Of a stretch of DNA of 5,968 nt, positions 1 to 5,873 are shown one piece after another. Source of the DNA: Gammaproteobacteria bacterium (GTDB lineage Bacteria; Pseudomonadota; Gammaproteobacteria; DSM-16500); the NCBI GenBank assembly GCA_009885665.1, contig VFKI01000116.1:1-5968 (forward strand), read 5' to 3'. How positions within the stretch are numbered: position 1 is the stretch's first letter; each line of letters starts with the position of its first letter. The notes under the pieces were generated by a model, which saw only the letters and a program-made list of their open reading frames with translations, did not search any database and was not told the origin of the DNA. The translations under genes and the position numbers were made by a program.

Positions 1-9
1 AATCGCAGG

Positions 10-23
10 AATACTGAAGTATT
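10..23. repeat. Short hairpin at left edge, likely part of a truncated larger inverted repeat
   Basis: AATACT and AGTATT form perfect 6-bp arms around a 2-base centre. The sequence to the right continues as TCGAGGTTTTTCGAC. The few bases available to the left partly resemble its reverse complement, so the window may begin inside a longer imperfect palindrome. The pairing is visible; the larger element is inferred. Short reading frames cross this stretch and stop at 52-54 and 56-58. Either could be the tail of a gene entering from the left, but I recognise neither. Confidence 0.35.
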
Positions 24-66
24 TCGAGGTTTTTCGACTGAGGAACGTTTATAGATGATGCCATGA

Positions 67-234
67 TGGGATGCAAGGTGTAAAAGTTATTTATGCGCAG
101 GGCCTAAGTTACACTTGGCGCTGCCGAAGCAGCAATCTGCCTTTTTATGGGGAGCGCGCCAGACCGGTAAATCCAGTTATCTAAAAGCGCATTTCAAAGA
201 CGCTATTTACAAGTCAATGCGCAATGCGAAATAG
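67..234 (+). pseudogene. Remnant of an AAA_14/DUF4143-type ATPase (N-terminal P-loop part only)
   Basis: The frame starting at 67 is open to a TAG at 232-234. It encodes LALPKQQSAFLWGARQTGKS (115-174), followed by a short helix-like stretch ending in HFKDAIY (190-210). This is the usual opening of AAA_14 ATPases: a beta strand (SAFLWG), Walker A GARQTGKS at 151-174, then the 'hF.da.Y' strand. The frame then gives eight unrelated codons and a stop, so Walker B, sensor 1 and the whole DUF4143 half are missing. There is no ATG in frame before the homologous part. An ATG at 93-95 lies in another frame and stops after four codons, suggesting frameshift damage at the start as well. I read it as a decayed, non-functional copy. 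It is not a duplicate of the intact ATPase at 4014-5219, whose Walker A differs (GPRQSGKT) and whose flanking residues differ. The homology call rests on motif recognition. Confidence 0.7.
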
Positions 235-238
235 AAAT

Positions 239-252
239 TTTGCCGTGGCAAA
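239..252 (-). terminator. Possible weak terminator hairpin downstream of tRNA-Leu
   Basis: On the minus strand TTTGC and GCAAA pair around a CACG loop, followed by ATTTCTATTT. The stem is short and the T-run interrupted. It lies about 40 bases past the tRNA 3' end, where a transcript end is expected, but the sequence support is thin. Confidence 0.25.
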
Positions 253-290
253 CATTTCTAACCCGATTATGGGCAAATGGGATATGTTAA

Positions 291-372
291 TGCGAAAGGG
301 GAGACTCGAACTCCCACGGGTTGCCCCGCTGGAACCTAAATCCAGTGCGTCTACCAGTTCCGCCACTTTCGC
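291..372 (-). tRNA. tRNA-Leu (anticodon UAG)
   Basis: Reading the minus strand from 372, the acceptor stem GCGAAAG pairs with CTTTCGC, with A as discriminator base at 291. The D-arm contains GGTAGACGC, typical of bacterial leucine tRNAs. The anticodon stem CTGGA/TCCAG encloses the loop TTTAGGT, giving anticodon TAG, which reads CUA and, by wobble, other CUN codons. The long class II variable arm is CGGG-GCAA-CCCG, a stem with a GNRA tetraloop. The T-arm is GGGAG-TTCGAGT-CTCCC. The mature part is 82 bases. The 3' CCA is not encoded, since the bases after the discriminator read TTA, so it would have to be added by tRNA nucleotidyltransferase. All stems are intact, so the gene should be functional. 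It diverges from aas and appears as a single tRNA, not part of a visible tRNA cluster. Confidence 0.95.
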
Positions 373-384
373 GTTAAGCCACGC

Positions 385-413
385 ATTTTAGACGTCCTGC
401 CGCTGCGATGCAA
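385..413 (-). promoter_or_regulatory. Promoter of tRNA-Leu
   Basis: On the minus strand a -35-like TTGCAT (413-408) and a -10 TAAAAT (390-385) are separated by 17 bases. This puts the transcription start about 6 bases before the mature tRNA 5' end. The bases after the -10 (GCGTGGC) are GC-rich, the kind of discriminator found at stringently controlled stable-RNA promoters. The -10 and spacing are good; the -35 matches only its TTG half. Confidence 0.6.
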
Positions 414-430
414 GGCCAATCGACGTTCAA

Positions 431-460
431 TTGACGCCCCTGCTACCATTACGCTATATT
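431..460 (+). promoter_or_regulatory. Sigma70-type promoter of aas
   Basis: TTGACG (431-436) and TATATT (455-460) each match the consensus at five of six positions and are 18 bases apart. Transcription would start near 467, giving a leader of about 36 bases. The ribosome binding site is weak: GAGA at 493-496, six bases before the ATG at 503. The promoter shares a 130-bp spacer with the divergent tRNA-Leu promoter, and the two -35 regions are separated by only 17 bases. Confidence 0.65.
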
Positions 461-502
461 GCTCTACCGTCACAGTATTGACACTGACTTACGAGACACC
501 GC

Positions 503-3500
503 ATGGAAACCAACCCATTTTCTTTATTAAAAACACGCCGCATGCTCCCTTTGTTCATCACGCAATTTTTTGGCGCGTTTAATGACAATATATTTAAAAA
601 TGCGTTGGTTGCATTAGTCGTATATCAATTAGCTGATAAAATCGGTGCGAATAGTAAACTGTTACCCGCGCTGGCTTCCGGTATTTTTATTTTACCTTTC
701 TTTTTATTTTCCGCAATTGCCGGGGAGTTAGCAGATAAATTTGAAAAAGTTTTTTTAATCAGAATTATTAAAACCGTTGAAATCCCCTTGATGATCACTG
801 CTGCTGCTGCGTTTCACTGGAAAAGCGTACCACTTTTATTATTGGTATTATTTGGCTTAGGGATGCATTCCACTTTTTTTGGTCCACTCAAGTATGCCAC
901 CCTTCCCAGTTTATTACCTGAAGATGAATTAATTGCCGCCAATGGTTTAATTGAAACTGGCACGTTTTTAGCTATTTTATTTGGCACCCTCATTGGCGGT
1001 GACTTTATTCTCCATACGCGCGGCAACACCCAAGTCTCGAGCTGGCTCATTCTCATGGCAATAGGGGGTTGGCTAGCCAGTTTTTTTATTCCTAAAACAC
1101 ACGGTCACGATCCAGCATTAAAATTACATTTTAATGTGGTACGCGAAACCGGCCGTCTTTTACAGTATGCGCATGCGCGCTGGGATTTATTCTTGACGAT
1201 CTTAGCCATTTCTTGGATTTGGTTAATTGGCATTGTCATGATCAATGAACTACCCTTATTTGCCGCAGTGACACTCCACACCAGCCACGTAGTTTATCTT
1301 ACTTTTTTAACGATTTTTTCGATTGGCATGAGCATAGGCTCATTGATGTGTAATAAATTACTCAAAGGTAAAGTGCACGCGACCTATGTGCCGTTAGGTG
1401 CGCTTGGCATCACGGTATTTATGATTGATCTCTATTTTGCTTCTCGCCATGGCTATACCGGCACATCCACTACGTTACTGACCGTCGGCGGCTTTCTACA
1501 TAAATTACATGGCTGGCGCATTTCAGTCGACTTATTTTTAACGTCCGTCTGTGCCGGCATCTACACCGTTCCTTTATATACTATTTTACAAGCACGTTGC
1601 GAACCACAGCATCGTGCACGCATCATCGCCAGCAATAACATCATGAATGCTCTGTTTATGGTAGTGGGTTCACTGGGTGCGGCGGCATTATCCATGTGTG
1701 GCTTTAGCATTCCACAAATTTTTCTTGCCCTGGCGATTGCTAATGGTGTCGTCGCGTTGCGGATTTGTCAATTATTGCCGGATGCGTTGGTAAAAGGCTT
1801 TTTTCGTTGGTTATTTACATCACTTTATCGCGTCGAAGTGAAAGGTCTCGAGCATTATGAAGCCGCCGGTGACCGTACTGTCATTATTTCCAACCATACT
1901 TCAGTGATTGATGCGGTATTATTAGCGGCATTTTTACCGGACAAACTCACCTTCGCCATCAATACTTTTACCGCTAAAAAATGGTGGATACGCGCATTCC
2001 TCTCGTTGGTCGATGCATTTCATATCGACCCTGTCAACCCCATGGCAGTCAAATCACTGATCGAATTCATTCGTAATAACAATAAGCGTTGTGTCATTTT
2101 TCCGGAAGGCCGTCTCACCATGACGGGGGCGCTTATGAAAATTTACGAAGGCCCCGGCTTGGTGGCAGATAAGTCTGGCGCCCACTTACTCCCTATTCGC
2201 ATTCAGGGCGCGCAACTCACACCGTTTTCACGCTTGCGCGGCAAAGTGCGTATTCAATGGGCGCCCAAAATTACCATTAATATTTTCCCCGCTGAGCCTA
2301 TGGATATTCCCGCCAGTGTTAAGGGTCGCTTACGTCGGCAAAAAATCAGTTATAAATTATATGACATTATGACTAATATGATGTTTGCCAGTAGCGATTA
2401 TCAAAAACCGTTATATTCGACTTTATTAGATGCACGCAACACCCAAGGCAGACGGTTTGAAATCATTGAAGATAACAAAAGAAGTCCGCTCACTTACCAA
2501 CAATTTGTCACGTATAACTTTATTTTAGGCGATAAAATTGCCCGCGCCACTGCGATCGGTGAAAGCGTCGGCGTGTTATTGCCGACAACGACTTCCACTG
2601 CCGTGGTGTTTTTCGCCATGCAAGCCTATTGTCGTGTGCCGGCCATGCTGAATTATACCGCCGGCAGCCGCAATGTCGTACTCGCTTGTCAAATGGCGCG
2701 TATCAAAACCGTTTATTCTTCAAGGGAATTTGTTAAAGTCGGCAAACTCAATGGCATCATCCGCGCACTGCGTAATGCAGATATTACGGTCATTTATCTG
2801 GAAGATTTGAAAAGCCAAATCAGCGGCTGGCATAAATTTTTGGGCGTATGTAAAGCACAATTACCACGTCTCACTTATTATTTAATGACACGCAAGCCGC
2901 ATATACGCGCTTTGTGTGGTGGCGATGCACCCGCCGTTATTTTATTTACCTCTGGCTCAGAAGGTACCCCAAAAGGGGTGGTGTTGTCCCATGCCAACTT
3001 GCAAGCCAATCGCTGTCAATTAGGTGCTTGTATCGATTTTAATGCGGGAGACAAAGTTTTTAATTCTCTACCCGTTTTTCATGCGTTTGGTATGATGGGC
3101 GGCATGTTATTGCCATTGTTAACCGGCATCCGCGTCTTCTTTTACCCTTCACCGTTGCATTATCGTATTGTGCCGGAATTATGTTATGACACCAATGCGA
3201 CGATTTTATTTGGTACCGATACCTTTTTAGCCGGCTATGCGAAATACGCTCACCCGTATGATTTTTACAGCGTGCGCTATGTGTTTGCGGGTGCGGAAAA
3301 ATTACGTGAAGAAACACGTGCGGTTTGGTCGCATAAATTTGGCGTGCGTATTTTTGAAGGCTATGGTGCGACAGAAGCGGCGCCAATTATCAGTGTCAAT
3401 ACCCCGATGCAACATCGCGGCGGCAGTGTCGGGCGCCTGTTACCAGGGATACGCGCGCGCCTTGTGCCGGTGCCGGGTATTGCTGAAGGCGGCGTGCTAC

Positions 3501-3994
3501 ATATTCAAGGACCGAATATTATGCAAGGCTATTTGACCGTTGCTGCGCCGGGTGTCGTCACGCCTGTGCCTGAGGGTTGGTATGATACTGGCGATGTGGT
3601 CACTTTAGATAATGCTGAATTTGTCACCATTACCGGACGTGTCAAGCGTTTCGCCAAAGTGGCGGGAGAAATGATTTCGCTGACCATGGTTGAGCAGCAA
3701 GTCAGTTTGTTATGGCCAAAGGAACAGCATGCGGTTGTCAGTTTGCCTGATGCCAAAAAAGGCGAACAATTAGTATTGATCACCACCCGCTTAGCCGCAA
3801 CGCGCGATGAAGTTGCTGCATTTTTCAAGGAAAATGGTATCGCCGATCTTGCCATTCCGAAAAAAGTCTTGTCGATTAAAGACATGTTTTTGACCGGCAC
3901 CGGCAAAGTCGATTATGTCAAAGTCAAAGAATGGTTAAACGGCAACTGGGTAGAAGACGCGCCAGAAGACAGCGATGTAGAGGATGAGGTGTAA
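503..3994 (+). CDS. aas: LplT-Aas fusion: lysophospholipid transporter / 2-acyl-GPE acyltransferase / acyl-ACP synthetase
   Basis: The product would flip 2-lyso-phospholipids (mainly lyso-PE) across the inner membrane and re-acylate them at position 1, using fatty acid activated with ATP onto acyl carrier protein. Residues 1 to about 425 form a multi-spanning major-facilitator domain like LplT, with the opening TQFFGAFNDNIFKNA. Residues about 435-625 are a PlsC-type acyltransferase: NHTSVID carries the HX4D pair H465/D470, and FPEGR lies at 533-537. Residues about 640-1145 are an AMP-forming acyl-activating enzyme: P-loop TSGSEGTPKGV at 816-826, YGATEAAP at 954-961, GWYDTGD at 1025-1031, hinge ITGRVKRF at 1043-1050, and the C-terminal catalytic Lys in GTGKVDY (K1135). 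All key residues are present. In E. coli, LplT (about 397 aa) and Aas (719 aa) are separate neighbours; 1163 residues fits both fused. The first ATG is preferred over Met14 because the cytoplasmic start FSLLKTRR is typical. The tail is acidic. Converges with the downstream ATPase gene; no terminator is visible in the 19-bp gap. Confidence 0.93.
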   Translation: METNPFSLLKTRRMLPLFITQFFGAFNDNIFKNALVALVVYQLADKIGANSKLLPALASGIFILPFFLFSAIAGELADKFEKVFLIRIIKTVEIPLMITAAAAFHWKSVPLLLLVLFGLGMHSTFFGPLKYATLPSLLPEDELIAANGLIETGTFLAILFGTLIGGDFILHTRGNTQVSSWLILMAIGGWLASFFIPKTHGHDPALKLHFNVVRETGRLLQYAHARWDLFLTILAISWIWLIGIVMINELPLFAAVTLHTSHVVYLTFLTIFSIGMSIGSLMCNKLLKGKVHATYVPLGALGITVFMIDLYFASRHGYTGTSTTLLTVGGFLHKLHGWRISVDLFLTSVCAGIYTVPLYTILQARCEPQHRARIIASNNIMNALFMVVGSLGAAALSMCGFSIPQIFLALAIANGVVALRICQLLPDALVKGFFRWLFTSLYRVEVKGLEHYEAAGDRTVIISNHTSVIDAVLLAAFLPDKLTFAINTFTAKKWWIRAFLSLVDAFHIDPVNPMAVKSLIEFIRNNNKRCVIFPEGRLTMTGALMKIYEGPGLVADKSGAHLLPIRIQGAQLTPFSRLRGKVRIQWAPKITINIFPAEPMDIPASVKGRLRRQKISYKLYDIMTNMMFASSDYQKPLYSTLLDARNTQGRRFEIIEDNKRSPLTYQQFVTYNFILGDKIARATAIGESVGVLLPTTTSTAVVFFAMQAYCRVPAMLNYTAGSRNVVLACQMARIKTVYSSREFVKVGKLNGIIRALRNADITVIYLEDLKSQISGWHKFLGVCKAQLPRLTYYLMTRKPHIRALCGGDAPAVILFTSGSEGTPKGVVLSHANLQANRCQLGACIDFNAGDKVFNSLPVFHAFGMMGGMLLPLLTGIRVFFYPSPLHYRIVPELCYDTNATILFGTDTFLAGYAKYAHPYDFYSVRYVFAGAEKLREETRAVWSHKFGVRIFEGYGATEAAPIISVNTPMQHRGGSVGRLLPGIRARLVPVPGIAEGGVLHIQGPNIMQGYLTVAAPGVVTPVPEGWYDTGDVVTLDNAEFVTITGRVKRFAKVAGEMISLTMVEQQVSLLWPKEQHAVVSLPDAKKGEQLVLITTRLAATRDEVAAFFKENGIADLAIPKKVLSIKDMFLTGTGKVDYVKVKEWLNGNWVEDAPEDSDVEDEV

Positions 3995-4013
3995 CAGCCC
4001 CTGCAACAGCGCC

Positions 4014-5219
4014 TTAACGCGCGTCCACTTTGGCAGCCTTGAACACCCTGTCCAGCTGAGTATAATGCAGGGCGCGCCACATCCCTTGTGGATTTAAGCT
4101 ATTATCACCGGTATAGACAACATAGCCATAGGGTACGCGTTCTGGACATAATTGTTGGAAATAGCTGAGGTTTTTTATGAAATGCGGCTGCCAAGTTTGG
4201 CCATATTTTATTTCAATGGGAATGAGCTCACGGCCTGATTGCCAAATCAAATCGACTTCATGCTGTTGACTGTCGCGATAAAACCAGAGGCGAGGTTCGC
4301 GGCCTTGATTCAGCAAATATTTATAACACTCTAACACCACTAAGTTTTCAAATAAATTACCTTTTAAGGGGTCGCGGCTGAGCTGGGCGGTAGTTTCAAT
4401 CCCCAATAAATATGTCGCCAAGCCAACATCACTAAAATAGAGTTTGGGTGATTTGATAATTCGCTTGCCAAAATTTTCGAAATAAGGCGGCAAGCGTAAA
4501 ATAAGATATGATGCTTCTAACACCGAGAGCCAAGCTTGAATCGTATGATAGGAAACGCCAATTTCATTACTAATATGGGATGCGTTAAATTCACTGCCGA
4601 TACGCGATGCACACAATTGCATAAAACGTTGAAATTGGCTTAAATCTTTGACGTGCAATAATTGACGCATGTCGCGTTCTAAATACGTTTTCACATAATT
4701 ACGATAAGTCAGTGTCGGTGAAATACCGCTCTGGAAAATGCGCGGCAGACCACCATACTGCAAATATTCATCGGTGCTAAGTGTAATCTGCGCGGCGTTT
4801 AATTCGCTAGTGCTGAGTGGCAATAATTCCAATAGCCCGACGCGTCCCGCCAAAGATTGGCTTAAGGATTCCATAAGGGCAAGATTATAGCTGCCCGTTA
4901 CGATGAAACGTCCTGGTATCGGTTGGGCATCGCTTGCCACTTGCAGATAAGACAGTAACGCGGGGAAATGCTGTACCTCGTCAAAAATGGCACCACTCAC
5001 ACCTGTTGCGGCAATGATGCCTTTGGGGTCAGCGATCACTTGTGCGCGTTGCTCAGGGTCTTCCAGATTAAGATAGGTCTTTTCAGGAAAATGCTGTCTT
5101 GCTAATGTTGTTTTCCCCGATTGCCGTGGTCCGGTAATGCTAACGATAGGAAAACTGTTAGCCAATTCAGCTAATGCCGGCGTGGCTTGACGGGGAATAT
5201 GGCGGTTTTTTTCTATCAT
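4014..5219 (-). CDS. AAA_14 / DUF4143 family ATP-binding protein
   Basis: This is a 401-residue P-loop ATPase of the AAA_14 plus DUF4143 type, widespread in bacteria and archaea with no settled function. It shows Walker A GPRQSGKT (30-37), Walker B AIFDEVQ (77-83), a sensor-1-like TGSYN (108-112) and SQSLAGRV (120-127) with a candidate arginine finger. YGGLPR (155-160) and YLERDMRQLL follow. Residues about 193-240 look like a winged helix-turn-helix (HISNEIGVSYHTIQAWLSVLE). The C-terminal DUF4143 part ends in a PD-(D/E)xK nuclease-like fold: FENLVVLE (290-297), EVDLIW (321-326, D323) and PIEIK (334-338, E336/K338), so the usual acidic/lysine set is intact. Length is normal and the frame unbroken. 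The ATG at 5219 is preceded by a modest AGGT 11 bases upstream, and the protein start (IPRQATPALAELA) matches the family style. It stands alone, facing aas. Such genes are often scattered and probably mobile; nuclease activity is inferred, not shown. Confidence 0.9.
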   Translation of the reverse strand: MIEKNRHIPRQATPALAELANSFPIVSITGPRQSGKTTLARQHFPEKTYLNLEDPEQRAQVIADPKGIIAATGVSGAIFDEVQHFPALLSYLQVASDAQPIPGRFIVTGSYNLALMESLSQSLAGRVGLLELLPLSTSELNAAQITLSTDEYLQYGGLPRIFQSGISPTLTYRNYVKTYLERDMRQLLHVKDLSQFQRFMQLCASRIGSEFNASHISNEIGVSYHTIQAWLSVLEASYLILRLPPYFENFGKRIIKSPKLYFSDVGLATYLLGIETTAQLSRDPLKGNLFENLVVLECYKYLLNQGREPRLWFYRDSQQHEVDLIWQSGRELIPIEIKYGQTWQPHFIKNLSYFQQLCPERVPYGYVVYTGDNSLNPQGMWRALHYTQLDRVFKAAKVDAR

Positions 5220-5240
5220 AACAATCGGTTACCTGCATCC

Positions 5241-5273
5241 ATACCAAATAGAAGTCGAACTTCTATTTGGTAT
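5241..5273. promoter_or_regulatory. Perfect 15-bp-arm palindrome, likely operator or 5' leader hairpin of the ATPase gene
   Basis: ATACCAAATAGAAGT (5241-5255) is followed by CGA and its exact reverse complement ACTTCTATTTGGTAT (5259-5273). It lies 22 to 54 bases upstream of the ATPase start codon. Perfect arms of this length in the promoter-to-start interval are unlikely by chance. It could bind a dimeric regulator as DNA or fold as a leader hairpin in the mRNA. There is no T-run after it, so a terminator role is unlikely. Confidence 0.75.
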
Positions 5274-5286
5274 ACTATCTGGTATA
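5263..5286. repeat. Two abutting 12-bp direct repeats overlapping the palindrome
   Basis: CTATTTGGTATA (5263-5274) is followed at once by CTATCTGGTATA (5275-5286), with one mismatch in twelve. The first copy lies mostly in the right arm of the palindrome. The left arm holds an 11-base inverted copy (5241-5251), so the same site occurs three times within 46 bp, in a mix of direct and inverted orientation. This is typical of a multi-site operator. Confidence 0.7.
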
Positions 5287-5312
5287 GGTAAAAAAATCTA
5301 GCGCTCTGTCAA
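5281..5312 (-). promoter_or_regulatory. Candidate promoter of the ATPase gene
   Basis: On the minus strand an exact TTGACA (5312-5307) is followed by an AT-rich run containing seven T. The best -10-like hexamer, TATACC (5286-5281), is 20 bases away, longer than ideal, so the exact -10 is uncertain. This hexamer falls inside the outer 12-bp repeat, so a protein bound to the repeats would cover the promoter. Confidence 0.4.
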
Positions 5313-5685
5313 TCTTTAATCTTAGGGTTGGCGCACAGATTGCGAGAAATTGGAACGCTTGGTCTGAAAAAAAGCGGAGGCGTACCTCAAATTTTGCAAC
5401 GAAAATGGTCTAGACAATGGGGTCACTTTACCTAGATGAAGCTTGCTTAATGAGTATTTTGCTTTATGATGCCTCGCCCCTTGTAGCATCTATACATTTG
5501 GTTTCCGCTCTTTCTACTGTCATTGTAGACTAAAAAATAGCTTTCGCCAGTTTTGTGTATGGGGATTTTTAAGGAAAGAATGGTGCATCATTGCGAGCCT
5601 GTGAATTGGACGTTTGGGAAGGCTGGATTTTTCAGCCTAGGCTGGCGCTGTTTAAGCAAATCTTGCCATAACAGAACCCTCCTCC
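5313..5685. other. Intergenic stretch without a recognisable gene
   Basis: I see no convincing coding region here on either strand. The few open frames lack a plausible start with a ribosome binding site and have no family motif. Minor signals are a small minus-strand stem-loop with a T-run at 5367-5388, a weak plus-strand promoter-like pair (TTGCTT 5443-5448, TATGAT 5465-5470, 16 apart), and a 6-bp-stem hairpin AGGCTG/CAGCCT at 5620-5638. None is strong enough to define a gene. The stretch may be decayed sequence. Confidence 0.6.
5367..5388 (-). terminator. Possible short terminator, minus strand
   Basis: On the minus strand GAGG-TACG-CCTC forms a 4-bp stem with a UNCG-like tetraloop, then CGC and seven T. 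The stem is short for an intrinsic terminator. No gene to its right on that strand is visible that would need one, so this is a weak call. Confidence 0.25.
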
Positions 5686-5825
5686 GGCGCTGCGCGCCAC
5701 CTTCCCCGCTCATGCTGCGCATGCCGGGGGAGGACAAAGCGGTTTTCTTTTGTGGCGCCACAAAAATCCGCAGCGCTGCGTTGCTTTATCCCTCCCCGGA
5801 GCGCGCTTTTTGCGCTAGCGGGGAG
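5686..5825. repeat. Cluster of GC-rich hairpins, REP/BIME- or MITE-like
   Basis: Five pairing structures follow one another. GGCGC/GCGCC occupies 5686-5698. CCTTCCCCG/CGGGGGAGG (5700-5708 with 5725-5733) contains an inner CATGC/GCATG hairpin. An 18-bp perfect palindrome, TTTTGTGGCGCCACAAAA, occupies 5748-5765 and extends with gaps to GCGG/CCGC (5739-5771). CGCAGCGCTGCG lies at 5769-5780. CTCCCCG/CGGGGAG with inner AGCGC/GCGCT occupies 5792-5825. The second and last hairpins resemble inverted copies of each other (CCCCGCT on one side, CCGGGG-AGG on the other) and flank the central palindrome, the arrangement seen in bacterial interspersed mosaic elements. Base composition is much richer in G+C than the surroundings. 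The structure is seen directly; the family assignment is inferred. Confidence 0.65.
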
Positions 5826-5873
5826 CAACTGTGTTTCCTGTCAAGCCTTTTTGCTGATTATGTGGCGGCAATT

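Noticed and set aside
814..1056. Minus-strand open frame opposite the transporter domain
   Set aside because: Entirely antisense to the conserved LplT-like segment and without a plausible start context.
3060..3386. Minus-strand open frame inside aas
   Set aside because: Antisense to the conserved AMP-binding domain. Its translation has no recognisable motif and the aas frame fully explains the sequence.
3237..3536. Plus-strand alternate-frame reading inside aas
   Set aside because: Overlaps conserved motifs of the true frame; the translation is Cys/Arg-rich and unlike a folded protein.
3529..3906. Minus-strand open frame inside the 3' part of aas
   Set aside because: Shadow of the C-terminal acyl-ACP synthetase region, with no independent start signal or motif.
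3995..4013. Bidirectional terminator between aas and the ATPase gene
   Set aside because: The 19-bp gap has no stem of useful length and no T-run on either strand.
5241..5286. CRISPR-like repeat array
   Set aside because: The repeats abut with no spacers and are only 12 bp; they fit operator sites, not a CRISPR.
5275..5400. Minus-strand open stretch ahead of the ATPase, ending at a TAG in the 12-bp repeats
   Set aside because: No start codon with a ribosome binding site, stops immediately upstream on the same frame, and overlaps the likely promoter.
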